A DNA stretch of 23,195 nt from an uncultured Oscillospiraceae bacterium (GTDB lineage Bacteria; Bacillota; Clostridia; Oscillospirales; Oscillospiraceae), in assembly GCA_934631005.1 (NCBI GenBank), contig CAKTXA010000036.1, forward strand, positions 1 to 23,195, written 5' to 3'. Below the pieces are notes generated by a model, which did not search any database, had not been told where the DNA came from, and saw nothing but the letters and a program-made list of their open reading frames with translations. Positions 1-7,305 of this stretch are shown here, piece after piece; the stretch's first letter is position 1, and the number at the start of each line of letters is the position of its first letter. The translations under genes and the position numbers were made by a program.

Positions 1-112
1 AGGCTGTAAAACTGTAAAGGATCATCCCGAACATTTTGTAAACAATCTGGGCTTGACAAGGGTCGTCCGCCCCTACAACCGTTGTTCGGCAGGTATGCGA
101 ACGGTCAGAGCG

Positions 113-130
113 GGTCATCGGCCCCTACAG
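113..130 (+). repeat. Short dispersed repeat GGTCATCGGCCCCTACAG
   Basis: This 18-bp string occurs identically at 15020-15037. Both copies lie in intergenic DNA just beyond the 3' end of an SLH gene. A similar CCGCCCCTACA string lies at 68-78. Bases 1-157 otherwise hold no gene that I can support. The string resembles the CCCCTACG-ended repeats described elsewhere in this window, but homology is not proven. Confidence 0.5.
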
Positions 131-157
131 AGGGGCGGCATATGACCGGGGAAGCCA

Positions 158-184
158 AATGGGAGGGGCCCTGCCCCTCCCATT
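158..184 (-). terminator. Hairpin terminator of the first SLH gene
   Basis: A perfect 12-bp inverted repeat (AATGGGAGGGGC, loop CCT, GCCCCTCCCATT) starts 6 bases past the stop codon of the minus-strand SLH gene. On the minus strand it is followed by only a short ATTT, so the U-tract is weak. The position supports transcript-end formation, but efficiency is uncertain. Confidence 0.6.
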
Positions 185-189
185 CCATA

Positions 190-2889
190 TTACTTCTTCA
201 AATACCTTCCGATCATCGCCGCGGCCTGCGCCCGTGTCGCGGTGCTCTGCGGCGCAAGCTTCCCCTCCGGCGTGCCATTTATGATCCCGCTGCCGACCGC
301 CCACTGCATGGCCGGGATGGCCCAGTCACTGAGCTGCTGCTCATCGGGGAAGCTGATGAGATTTTCGGACAGCGCCACCGCCGTCAGCCCGTCATACATC
401 GCATAGCGGAACAGCATCGCCGCCAGCTGCTCGCGCGTGATGGGCGCGTCGGGGGAGAATTCCGTTTTGGACGTCCCCTCGGCAATGCCGTTCGCCGCCG
501 CCCACTGCACCGCCGCCGCGTAATAGCCGCCCGAGCCCACGTCGGAAAATTCGCGCAGCTCGTCGCCGTTTGTGCCCGGCTCGCCCGCCAGACGCCAGAG
601 CATCGTCACGAACTGCGCGCGCGTGAGCGTGCCGTCCGGGTCAAACGTCCGGTTGCCGACGCCCTGCGTCAGCCCCAGCAGCGCGCAGGCGTGCACGCCG
701 TCGTGATACCACGCGTCCGCGTCCAGATCGCGGAACCGCCCCACCGGGCACGCCGCGTCGTGCTGACATTCTGCGGGCACGATGGCGTACAGCGACAGAT
801 GCGTCGTCAAAAGCGACAGCTCGCCGAGGTGATCCGAAAACAGCGGCACCTGCTCCGCCTGCCCGTCCGGCGTAAGATACAGCCCCGCCGCGCCGCCGAT
901 GAGCTGCGTTTTCTCCTCCAGCGTCAGCCGCGGCGAGAGGATCAGCAGCGGCAGGTCGTTTTTGATCTTCAGCCCATCCTCCATGGCAATGCCGATGTTC
1001 AGCCTGCCGGGGTCAACATTGTCAAAATTCAGTCCGCCGAGGTCAATATTTTCAAAATTCAGCTTTCCGAGGCCAATGTTGTCGAAAATCAGCCCGTCCG
1101 ATTTGGCATTCCCGATGTTCAGATCATCCGCACTGATCCGGCCGAAATTCAGGTCCCCGGTGCCGATGCTCAGATCGCCGAGGTCCAGATCGCTGCCGTT
1201 CTGCCGCAGGCTGACGTCCATGGCCGCCGCCGCGCCGAGACCCTCCAGCAGCTTCTTCTGCTCCGGCGTGGCGTCTCTGCGGCTCTCGGCGTCGCTTTTG
1301 AAGCGGATGTCCAGCGGGGCGTTCTTCAACTGCTCCAGCACATTGCCGTTCACCGTCAGCGTGCCATTCTTCCCATCCACGGTCAAAGAGTCCTTGCCGG
1401 GCAGCTGGCTGACCAGATCTTTCGGCAGAACGGTCGTGTCATAGTCGCCCGTAAAGCGTGCGCCGATGACCACGTCGCCGTCCTCAAAATCCACCCTGCG
1501 GTCCGGCGTGATGATCAGCTTGCCGCCCGTGATGATGCCGCCCAGATCGTCGCGCGATCCGCCGGACGAGATCGGGATCTTGACGACCGGCTGCGTTTTG
1601 CTGCCGCCCGACCCGCCCGAGCTGCTGCCGGTGCTTCCGCCGGACGTGGCCGACTTCTGCGCCGTCAGCGTGAGGATATAGTCGTTGTCCTTATTGGCAT
1701 AGACCGCCGTGGCGGTGCTCTTTTCGGTGTCCACACCGCCTGCGTAGTCAAAGCCGGTGATGCCACCCGCCGCCGTGATGGCGGCCTGCTCTGTCCCGCC
1801 GTTCGTGGCGGTGATCTCCGCGCCCGACCCGGCCTCGGTGCGCAGCGCGCCGGTCAGTTCGATGGCGCGCACGACCGCTGTTTTACTCATCGGATGGCCG
1901 CTGCGCACGTCCAGACGCCCGCCGTTCACCGTCAGCGCCGGAGCGCCGGTGCTGTCGGCGAAAATGCCGATGCTCCTTTTGTCCGAGCCCCCGGCGTAGA
2001 TGGTCACCTTGCTGTCTGTGAGCGTCGCGCCGCGATCAAACGCGATCCCGCACGTCTGATTGGGGCTAAATCCTACTCCGCCGTCGTTGGGCGTCTCACC
2101 GCTGCGGATGAGCAGCTCGGCGTTCTCCACCTGCACCACACCGCCGTGGATGCCGACGCTGATGATCGACTTGTCTAATGTGATATTTACCATGGCATCC
2201 CGGATCGTCAGTGTGCCGCCCGCGGTCAGGCCGCGCACCTGCAGGGGATCGACCTCCGTGGCCGTCTGCCGCAGGTTCAGCGTGCCGCTGCCCTGAACGG
2301 TCAGGTCGCCCTCCGAGCCGACAAGACTGTTGCCGATGCCGGTCACCGTGTTTTCGCCCTCCAGCACGACCGTCGATCCCGCGGGCAGCCGGACGGCCAT
2401 GTTATTAGCGGCGGCAATGTCAAAACTCGCGTTCCGCAGCGTCAGCGTTTTTGAGAGGTGATCCCAGCCCCAGCTCTCCGGGCTATTCAGCACGGAAAGC
2501 GACTCGCTCGCGGGGATGAGCGGCCAGACCTGCCCGTTTGTCATCGTGTAGTCCACGCTGCTCTGCGTCAGATCAAGCACCTGCGTGCGCTCCACCGGCG
2601 CGAGCCACTTGCCGTACAGCGTGAGATCCGATTGTATTTTGGTACTAAAATTCCACTTCTTGGTCAGCTCCTGATCCCGGAACCAGCCGACAAAAAAGTA
2701 TCCCGGATACTCCGGAACGCGGCTTTTCGGCGCTGTGCCGCGCGCGATCGTCTCGACCTCCGGCTCCGTACCATTGTTCGCCTCCCACGTCACGCGGCAC
2801 GTCGCCGTATCCTCCGCCGCCGCCACCCCCGGCAGCAGCGACAGGCACAGGCACAGCGCCAGCAGAATGCAGATCCCCCGTTTTTTCAT
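190..2889 (-). CDS. Secreted SLH-domain surface protein with InlB-type repeat and decapeptide repeats
   Basis: An 899-residue exported protein, probably held to the cell wall by SLH domains. The ATG at 2889 is chosen because GGAGG lies at 2897-2901 and a signal peptide begins there (MKKRG, a hydrophobic leucine/cysteine stretch, then AAAED). Residues ~31-96 form one InlB B-type (Listeria-Bacteroides) repeat ending GWF...LTLYGKW. A beta-rich middle section has Gly/Ser-rich linkers around GGSTGSSSGGSGG. Residues 567-646 are eight 10-residue repeats of pattern xxxLNFxNIx. Residues ~713-899 carry three SLH domains (FRDLDADAWY, FSDVGSGGYY, and a third ending TRAQAAAMIGRYLKK). It has its own promoter and terminator and looks monocistronic. 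SLH domains usually bind pyruvylated secondary wall polymers (family knowledge). The ligand of the N-terminal part is unknown. Confidence 0.85.
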   Translation of the reverse strand: MKKRGICILLALCLCLSLLPGVAAAEDTATCRVTWEANNGTEPEVETIARGTAPKSRVPEYPGYFFVGWFRDQELTKKWNFSTKIQSDLTLYGKWLAPVERTQVLDLTQSSVDYTMTNGQVWPLIPASESLSVLNSPESWGWDHLSKTLTLRNASFDIAAANNMAVRLPAGSTVVLEGENTVTGIGNSLVGSEGDLTVQGSGTLNLRQTATEVDPLQVRGLTAGGTLTIRDAMVNITLDKSIISVGIHGGVVQVENAELLIRSGETPNDGGVGFSPNQTCGIAFDRGATLTDSKVTIYAGGSDKRSIGIFADSTGAPALTVNGGRLDVRSGHPMSKTAVVRAIELTGALRTEAGSGAEITATNGGTEQAAITAAGGITGFDYAGGVDTEKSTATAVYANKDNDYILTLTAQKSATSGGSTGSSSGGSGGSKTQPVVKIPISSGGSRDDLGGIITGGKLIITPDRRVDFEDGDVVIGARFTGDYDTTVLPKDLVSQLPGKDSLTVDGKNGTLTVNGNVLEQLKNAPLDIRFKSDAESRRDATPEQKKLLEGLGAAAAMDVSLRQNGSDLDLGDLSIGTGDLNFGRISADDLNIGNAKSDGLIFDNIGLGKLNFENIDLGGLNFDNVDPGRLNIGIAMEDGLKIKNDLPLLILSPRLTLEEKTQLIGGAAGLYLTPDGQAEQVPLFSDHLGELSLLTTHLSLYAIVPAECQHDAACPVGRFRDLDADAWYHDGVHACALLGLTQGVGNRTFDPDGTLTRAQFVTMLWRLAGEPGTNGDELREFSDVGSGGYYAAAVQWAAANGIAEGTSKTEFSPDAPITREQLAAMLFRYAMYDGLTAVALSENLISFPDEQQLSDWAIPAMQWAVGSGIINGTPEGKLAPQSTATRAQAAAMIGRYLKK
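952..1191 (-). repeat. Eight tandem 30-bp units encoding decapeptide repeats
   Basis: Exactly 240 bp inside the first SLH gene encode eight 10-residue units, for example TGDLNFGRIS, LGKLNFENID and LGGLNFDNVD. Leu recurs at position 4 and usually a small or aliphatic residue at position 9, giving a five-residue hydrophobic period like that of pentapeptide-repeat beta-helices. The units differ at the nucleotide level, so this is an old or selected repeat rather than a fresh expansion. Confidence 0.85.
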
Positions 2890-2934
2890 CTTTTTTCCTC
2901 CATTTTGGCAGTCCAATTGCTGTCACACACTCCC

Positions 2935-2963
2935 AGTATACAGGAACTAGCCCCATTTCACAA
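2935..2963 (-). promoter_or_regulatory. Sigma-A promoter of the first SLH gene
   Basis: On the minus strand: TTGTGA (2963-2958), a 17-bp spacer, and TATACT (2940-2935). Transcription would start about 40 bp upstream of the ATG at 2889. Confidence 0.65.
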
Positions 2964-2975
2964 GCAAAACTCCAC

Positions 2976-3010
2976 AAAAAGCGGACGCAGAAATTCCGCG
3001 TCCGCTTTTA
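2976..3010 (-). terminator. Intrinsic terminator of the SDR-PHP operon
   Basis: A perfect 12-bp stem (AAAAGCGGACGC / GCGTCCGCTTTT at 2977-2988 and 2998-3009) lies just downstream of the PHP gene stop, with a run of U on the minus strand. The A/T symmetry makes it potentially bidirectional. Confidence 0.85.
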
Positions 3011-3015
3011 TAAAA

Positions 3016-4185
3016 TCAAACGATCCTCGCGCCGGTTTTTTCGTGCTCGATGAGCTTCCACGTTGCGTCGATGAGATTCGAGAACAGCGGATTTTCCATC
3101 GCGCGGATGATGAACGACTGGCGGGGGGAGTTGATGTCCTCGCCGGACACCTGGAACAGCCCGTTTTCGTCGCACAGCGCGCGCAGACGCGCGAGCTGCT
3201 CGGGCGTGTTGCGCGTGGGCATATAGGTGACGGCACGGATGCCGCACGCCTTCAGGCACGCGATCACCTCGTCCAGATAGTCGTCCTCAAATTTCTGCGC
3301 CTTTTTGTCGCCTGTGACCGACGCCGTCACGTCGCCGAGGTACGCGTAGCACAAAAGCGCGTCCACGCGCGCGCACAGCGCGACCACATCCGCCACCTTC
3401 GGGCACTCATCGGTCGCGTCGATGTAGATCTTCGGCACGAACGCCGATTTCAGAATGCCCAGCAGGTCGTATTCGTAGAACGCATACGCCGTGTCCAGCA
3501 TCTGCGCCCGCTGCTTTTCCGAGAGCGTCAGCCCGATGGAGCCGAGATACTCGACCATCGGCTGCCCCTTCCCGGCTTTTGCGGTCATTTTTTTCGCCAG
3601 CGCGTACATGAGATGCCGCTCCGTCACGCCGCCGCCGTTTGCCGCCTCGCTCAGCGGCAGCACATCGCGGTCGTAGTCCAGCCCGATGCCGGGCAGCAGC
3701 CTGTTGATGTTTTCCACCATTGCGCGGTTGCGCACATGGCGCGCGGCGCGGTAGGACGCGAAAAACGCCTGTACCTCGTCGATGCGGTCGTGCGGCACGG
3801 ACTGGATGGTCATGTAGCTCACGCCCACCTGATCGGGGTTGTTCGTCCGCCGGCCCGCCAGCGCCGTGCCGTCCATCGACACGCGGCACTCCATGCCGAC
3901 CGTCGCGGGCATCCCCACGAGCTGCGCCGCCGCGAGAAATTCCCGCGCGCCCGCGATGGAGTCGTGGTCAATGATCCCCGCCGTGCAAAGCCCCTCCATC
4001 CGCGCAGCAAACACCGCCGCCGTGGGGGAGTAGGGCGAGAAGGAATACGTCGTGTGGATGTGGTTGTTGATGTACTGCGGCACGGCCGGCGGGAACTGCG
4101 CAGAGGCACAGACCTCCCGCAGATTCGCCAACCGCTCGTCCACAGTCGGCGCATTCAGTTTGTTGAGAATGGCAATGTCGATCAT
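3016..4185 (-). CDS. PHP-domain metal-dependent phosphoesterase-like protein
   Basis: A 389-residue protein with a PHP metal site: NHIHTTYS at residues 41-48 (H42, H44), IIDHDS at 71-76 (D73, H74) and GMEC with E99. A late GEDINSP segment near residue 358 could supply the final metal ligand. PHP proteins hydrolyse phosphoester bonds or serve as polymerase and histidinol-phosphatase modules. The long insert between the second and last metal motifs differs from a bare PHP domain, and the substrate is unknown. The gene starts 10 bases after the stop of the upstream SDR gene, so the two are probably cotranscribed and coupled. The pairing with an SrlD-like dehydrogenase suggests a sugar-phosphate or polyol substrate (inference). 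The terminator at 2976-3010 ends the unit. Confidence 0.78.
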   Translation of the reverse strand: MIDIAILNKLNAPTVDERLANLREVCASAQFPPAVPQYINNHIHTTYSFSPYSPTAAVFAARMEGLCTAGIIDHDSIAGAREFLAAAQLVGMPATVGMECRVSMDGTALAGRRTNNPDQVGVSYMTIQSVPHDRIDEVQAFFASYRAARHVRNRAMVENINRLLPGIGLDYDRDVLPLSEAANGGGVTERHLMYALAKKMTAKAGKGQPMVEYLGSIGLTLSEKQRAQMLDTAYAFYEYDLLGILKSAFVPKIYIDATDECPKVADVVALCARVDALLCYAYLGDVTASVTGDKKAQKFEDDYLDEVIACLKACGIRAVTYMPTRNTPEQLARLRALCDENGLFQVSGEDINSPRQSFIIRAMENPLFSNLIDATWKLIEHEKTGARIV

Positions 4186-4195
4186 CGTGCTGCCC

Positions 4196-5074
4196 TCAGT
4201 TCAGCATGACCTGCCCGCCCGTCACCGGGATGGCCTGTCCGGTCTCATACTTCTGCTCCACGCAGTACATGACGGCGCGCGCCACGTCGATGGGCAGACA
4301 GCCGCGGTTCATCGGGACTTTTGCCTCGTAATACCGCCGCACATCGGCAACAGTCTTTGCGCCCGGGACCTTGCCGGCGTTCAGGTACTGCACGAACAGC
4401 CCGCGCTCAGGGTCGGACCACAGCGGGCCGTCGAGGAAGTTGCCGGGGCAGACGGCGTTCACCTTGATGTTGTACGCGCACAGCTCCAGCGCAAACGACT
4501 GCGTGAGCCCGATACCGCCGAACTTCGAGCCCGCGTAGGCAAAGTTCTTGTTCGATCCCTCGAGCCCCGACTTGGAGTTCAGCGTCACGATGTCGAACAT
4601 CGCTTCCGGGTCCGCCTCGTGCTGCGCCTGCATGATGATGGCGGCGTACTTGGCGCAGAGGAAATAGCCGGTGTAGTTGATGTTGGTGACGAACTCAAAG
4701 TCCTTCTTTTCGACCTGCGCGATCGGGCCGGAGCGCACCACGCCCGCGTTCGAGAGCATGAGGTCAAGACCCCCGAACAGCTCCACGGTCCTGCCGACCA
4801 TGGCGGCGACGGACTCCTCGTCGTACACGTTCACCGCGATGGCGACGGCGCGCTCGCCGAACTCCTCCGCGACCTGCTTCGCCAGCGGCTCGTTCATATC
4901 GGCGATCACGACCGTCGCGCCCTCTTTATAGAGTTCCGCCGCGATGCCCTTGCCGAAGCCCTGCGCCGCGCCGGTCACGATGCAGATCTTGCCCGCCATG
5001 CGCCCCACGCCCGCCGGGCGGTCATGGATATTTTTTTTGGCGAGTTCACACCATTTTGTCATGTCAACACTCAT
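4196..5074 (-). CDS. SDR-family NAD(P)-dependent oxidoreductase, sorbitol-6-phosphate dehydrogenase-like
   Basis: A 292-residue classical short-chain dehydrogenase. It has the TGAAQGFG cofactor motif (34-41), an acidic D59 after beta-2 that favours NAD(H), NAG (109-111), N131, and the catalytic set S167, Y180 and K184 (YAGSK). The C-terminal half (YYEAKVPMNRGC and the ending TGQAIPVTGGQV) resembles SrlD, the sorbitol-6-phosphate 2-dehydrogenase, more than generic 3-oxoacyl-ACP reductases. An N-terminal extension of about 25 residues precedes the Rossmann fold, so a later start is conceivable. The ATG at 5074 has AAAGGG upstream, and a promoter lies at 5140-5167. No sugar PTS genes are present here, so the exact polyol substrate is open. 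Confidence 0.85.
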   Translation of the reverse strand: MSVDMTKWCELAKKNIHDRPAGVGRMAGKICIVTGAAQGFGKGIAAELYKEGATVVIADMNEPLAKQVAEEFGERAVAIAVNVYDEESVAAMVGRTVELFGGLDLMLSNAGVVRSGPIAQVEKKDFEFVTNINYTGYFLCAKYAAIIMQAQHEADPEAMFDIVTLNSKSGLEGSNKNFAYAGSKFGGIGLTQSFALELCAYNIKVNAVCPGNFLDGPLWSDPERGLFVQYLNAGKVPGAKTVADVRRYYEAKVPMNRGCLPIDVARAVMYCVEQKYETGQAIPVTGGQVMLN

Positions 5075-5139
5075 AATTTCGCACCCTTTCGCAATTTTTC
5101 ACAAAACGATTCGCGATATTTTTCCGGTTTCCAACACCT

Positions 5140-5167
5140 ATTATATACTTTTTAGCGAAAAAAGCAA
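5140..5167 (-). promoter_or_regulatory. Promoter of the SDR-PHP operon
   Basis: On the minus strand: TTGCTT (5167-5162), a 16-bp spacer, and consensus TATAAT (5145-5140). It is back to back with the nucleoside hydrolase promoter; the two -35 boxes are 8 bp apart. Confidence 0.7.
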
Positions 5168-5179
5168 CCCATGGCTTGC
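5164..5179. promoter_or_regulatory. Near-palindrome between divergent promoters (candidate operator)
   Basis: GCAACCCATGGCTTGC is a 16-bp palindrome with one mismatched pair (7 of 8 pairs match). It overlaps both divergent -35 boxes, so a bound regulator could control both directions. No regulator gene is adjacent, and the call rests only on symmetry and position. Confidence 0.35.
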
Positions 5180-5203
5180 AAAAATGGCAAGATGGTGTAA
5201 AAT
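5176..5203 (+). promoter_or_regulatory. Promoter of the nucleoside hydrolase gene
   Basis: TTGCAA (5176-5181), a 16-bp spacer and TAAAAT (5198-5203), followed by GGAGG at 5215-5219 and the ATG at 5230. The 9-mer GCAAGATGG occurs twice here (5188-5196 and 5208-5216). Confidence 0.65.
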
Positions 5204-5229
5204 GAGAGCAAGATGGAGGTGCATTTTTC

Positions 5230-6150
5230 ATGGAAACTCGACCGCTTCTGATTTTTACCGACCCCGGGATCGACGATTTCATCGCCCTGTCGATGCTTCT
5301 GCGCGACCCCGCGTTTGAGGTTTGCGGCATCGTGAGCCTGAGCGGCAACGTCGGCCTGGACGTGACGGTCAATAATGCCCTTTTGTGCGCGGAGCTGAAC
5401 GGCCGCGCGGACGTCCCCGTGCTGGCGGGCAGCGCAAAGCCCCTCTGCCGCCCCGCGCGCACCGCGGCCTATATCCACGGCAAGAGCGGCCTGGGCAAGC
5501 ACGTGGAGGAATACACGTCCCTCGCGCCCTGCCGGGAGGATGCCGTCGAATTCACCGCCCGCATGGTCAAACAATACGCCGGCCGGCTGGAGCTCGTCTC
5601 CCTCGGGCCGCTGACGGACGTGGCGCGGGCGCTGCAGAAATACCCCGAGCTCATCCCGCAGGTCGCGGATGTGCTCATCATGGGCGGCGGCGTGCACCGC
5701 GGCAACGCCACGAAGTACGCCGAATTCAACATCGTGGCCGACCCCGAGGCCGCGGCGTTCGTCTTTTCCTGCGGCGTGCACGTCACAATGGTCGGGCTGG
5801 ACGCCACGCACGAATGCGTCCTGCCGCGCAGCAGCATCCCCCAGCCGGGCGGGAGCCGCCTTGGCCGCATCGTCCCTGCGATGCTGCACGACTATGCCGA
5901 TGTCTACAAGACCGTGCATGATCTCGAGGGCATGGTCATCCACGACGCCATCTGTGTCCTGCTCCTCTCGCACCCGGAATATTTCCGCTGCGAGGACTGC
6001 CCCATGCACATCTGTCTGGACGAGGGCGAGCACCTCGGCCAGACGGTCGTAGACAAAACCGGCCCCAAAAACTGCACCGTCGCCTTGGATGCCGACGCCG
6101 CAAAAGTCAACGCATACCTCACCGAGTTCATCCACAAACTCGCCCGGTAA
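5230..6150 (+). CDS. Inosine/uridine-preferring nucleoside hydrolase family protein
   Basis: A 306-residue protein, the usual length for the Rih/IunH family, which cleaves the N-glycosidic bond of ribonucleosides to base and ribose. The calcium- and ribose-binding motif DPGIDD is at residues 11-16, preceded by FT instead of the commoner DT. EFNIVADPEAA lies at 165-175 and the conserved HDA at 238-240. GGEEG-type family variants differ at the 151-157 loop, which here reads MGGGVHR. The ATG at 5230 is preceded by GGAGG 10 bases upstream. The gene is monocistronic and ends at a strong terminator. It is divergent from an SDR/PHP pair, so a shared role in sugar or nucleoside salvage is possible but inferred. 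Substrate specificity cannot be read from the sequence. Confidence 0.88.
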   Translation: METRPLLIFTDPGIDDFIALSMLLRDPAFEVCGIVSLSGNVGLDVTVNNALLCAELNGRADVPVLAGSAKPLCRPARTAAYIHGKSGLGKHVEEYTSLAPCREDAVEFTARMVKQYAGRLELVSLGPLTDVARALQKYPELIPQVADVLIMGGGVHRGNATKYAEFNIVADPEAAAFVFSCGVHVTMVGLDATHECVLPRSSIPQPGGSRLGRIVPAMLHDYADVYKTVHDLEGMVIHDAICVLLLSHPEYFRCEDCPMHICLDEGEHLGQTVVDKTGPKNCTVALDADAAKVNAYLTEFIHKLAR

Positions 6151-6165
6151 ACAGTCCCCAAACAC

Positions 6166-6208
6166 AAAAAACGGCCCTGCCCGAGTTTTGGGCAGGGCCG
6201 TTTCCTGT
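6166..6208. terminator. Bidirectional intrinsic terminator
   Basis: A perfect 14-bp stem (6169-6182 with 6190-6203) has loop GAGTTTT. It lies between the convergent nucleoside hydrolase and XRE genes. An A-run on the left supplies the minus-strand U-tract; a T-rich stretch (6211-6217) lies further right. It probably ends both genes. Confidence 0.85.
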
Positions 6209-6445
6209 TCATTTTTTCGGATAGGGCGTCTTGACATTGGTGCGCCCGAGGAGATAATCCACGCTGACGCCGTAAAAATCCGCGAGCGTGACGAGCGTGT
6301 CGATGGGATAGTTGAGCTTGCCGATCTCATATTGCGAGTAGGTATTCTGGCTGATATGCAGCATATCGGCGATCTGCTGCTGAGTCAGATCATGGTCGAT
6401 CCGCAAATTCCGAATCGCTTCATATTTCAAAATCTCTTTTCGCAT
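6209..6445 (-). CDS. Small XRE-family helix-turn-helix repressor
   Basis: A 78-residue Cro/CI-type DNA-binding protein consisting of little more than the HTH domain. LTQQQIADMLHISQNTYSQYE (roughly residues 20-40) is the helix-turn-helix, followed by the family-typical YPIDTLVTLADFYGVSVDYLLG. The start at 6445 is preferred because AGGTG lies 6 bases upstream; an in-frame ATG at 6466 has no ribosome binding site. It is divergent from an 82-residue gene, and the intergenic DNA holds two matching palindromes (6471-6487 and 6496-6512) that are its likely operators. It probably represses itself and its neighbour. Confidence 0.88.
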   Translation of the reverse strand: MRKEILKYEAIRNLRIDHDLTQQQIADMLHISQNTYSQYEIGKLNYPIDTLVTLADFYGVSVDYLLGRTNVKTPYPKK

Positions 6446-6470
6446 AGCATCACCTGCTGTGACCATAGCG

Positions 6471-6487
6471 TATCTGATAATCAGATA
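6471..6487. promoter_or_regulatory. Operator 1 (XRE-type palindrome)
   Basis: TATCTGATAATCAGATA is a perfect palindrome with 7-bp arms around TAA. It lies 25 bp upstream of the XRE start codon, fitting autoregulation. Its outer hexamers are identical to those of operator 2. Confidence 0.75.
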
Positions 6488-6516
6488 TTGCGTTTTATCT
6501 GAAAAACAGATAAAAT
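6488..6516 (+). promoter_or_regulatory. Promoter of the 82-residue gene
   Basis: TTGCGT (6488-6493), a 17-bp spacer and TAAAAT (6511-6516). The -10 box overlaps an upstream in-frame ATG at 6515, which rules that codon out as the start. Confidence 0.65.
6496..6512. promoter_or_regulatory. Operator 2 (XRE-type palindrome inside the promoter spacer)
   Basis: TATCTGAAAAACAGATA has the same TATCTG...CAGATA arms and the same 17-bp length as operator 1, with centres 25 bp apart. It occupies the spacer of the plus-strand promoter and touches its -10 box, so binding should block RNA polymerase. Confidence 0.75.
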
Positions 6517-6535
6517 GAGATGGGAGGCGGTCGCA

Positions 6536-6784
6536 ATGTTGGACTATGCGAAATTATATGCAATTTTGTGCGGCGCTATTTCGGATGCGCTGGATGTCAT
6601 GCCGAAAACGCTGGAGAATTTCAGCGCACGGCGGACGCTGGAACGTGCGCTTGACCGTGCAGAGGAATACTATATCACTCACACGCCGGATACAGAGGAG
6701 GATGACGAAGCACAGAGCCTGTTTCGCGGGCGCACGGAGAAGATCATTCCGCTGAAGGGAAGAATTTCCCGCAAAGACCGGTAG
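6536..6784 (+). CDS. Uncharacterised 82-residue protein under XRE control
   Basis: I do not recognise this family. The protein starts MLDYAKLYAILCGAI, has no clear signal peptide, and continues with a charged helical middle (SARRTLERALDRAEEYY), an acidic stretch TEEDDEAQ and a basic tail RISRKDR. The start at 6536 is set by GGGAGG at 6522-6527 and by the -10 box covering the earlier ATG. The arrangement (small soluble protein divergent from an XRE repressor) resembles remnant prophage or toxin-antitoxin regulatory pairs, but nothing in the sequence shows toxicity. No terminator is evident before the structured repeat that follows. Confidence 0.7.
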   Translation: MLDYAKLYAILCGAISDALDVMPKTLENFSARRTLERALDRAEEYYITHTPDTEEDDEAQSLFRGRTEKIIPLKGRISRKDR

Positions 6785-6807
6785 CCGCTGGCTGCAAACA
6801 CTGCCAT

Positions 6808-7208
6808 TTTTCGTCGTAACGTAGGGGCGGGGCGGGATAGGTAAGAAGTAAGAGTGAATAGTGAAGAAGTAGACACCGGCTGCCGAATCCCCGACGCAGC
6901 GGTGAAACGTAGGTACCCCTTGCCTTCCCCTCGGGGCCGATTCCCCCTATCAGGAGGAAATGTCCCGAAGGGACAAAGAGGGTAGGGACAGGTGCCCCCG
7001 AAGGGGGCGGATGAGGGCCGGGGAGCACTTATGGATAGCTTTGCAGTTGTTCCAAAACGCAACTGCTCCCCGACCCTCATCAGTCGCCTACGGCGACAGC
7101 TTCCCCCAGGGGAAGCCAAGGGGGCTCCAGCAAATCGGCACTGCCGCAAAAAAACGATGTTGCATACCAGCGGGAGGGGCAAGCCCCGCCCCTACGTTAC
7201 GACGAAAA
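6808..7208. repeat. Structured intergenic repeat A with 26-bp terminal inverted repeats
   Basis: A 401-bp noncoding element with perfect 26-bp terminal inverted repeats (6808-6833 and 7183-7208; ends TTTTCGTCGTAACGTAGGGG...). Inside are an 18-bp stem with one mismatch (7010-7027 / 7064-7081), small GNRA-like hairpins such as GCCCCC-GAAG-GGGGGC, and 40 bp (6832-6871) repeated in inverse at 11331-11370. The form resembles a MITE or a large structured intergenic repeat. No transposase is present. Open frames across it have no family features. Confidence 0.8.
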
Positions 7209-7305
7209 CGAGTAACTCTACTGCGACGAAATGGAGCAGGCAGAGCGAGGCATCGGCCTCAACAAAATGTATGGCAGTTTCCAAATGCCGAGGAAAAGCG
7301 AAAAT
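7209..7305. other. Short noncoding gap between repeat A and the DHHW terminator
   Basis: No supported gene. The sequence GTATGGCAGTTT near 7270 is roughly complementary to ACACTGCCATTT at 6799-6810 on the other side of repeat A. The match is too short to assert a longer inverted repeat or target duplication. Confidence 0.4.

Noticed and set aside
952..1191. 30-bp periodic sequence as a CRISPR array
   Set aside because: The units are contiguous without spacers, stay in the reading frame and encode decapeptides.
82..2178. Long plus-strand open frame opposite the first SLH gene
   Set aside because: It has no ribosome binding site and an Arg/His/Gln-rich composition, and lies antisense to a protein with clear signal peptide and SLH domains. 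It is a product of high GC.
2458..5155. Long plus-strand open frames opposite the PHP and SDR genes
   Set aside because: They are antisense to proteins with intact catalytic motifs and have low-complexity Arg/His-rich composition with no recognisable domain.
6679..7182. Open frames across repeat A and similar ones across repeats B and C
   Set aside because: They read through inverted repeats and share N-terminal strings such as MPLPLV only because the DNA is repeated. They have no ribosome binding site or domain.
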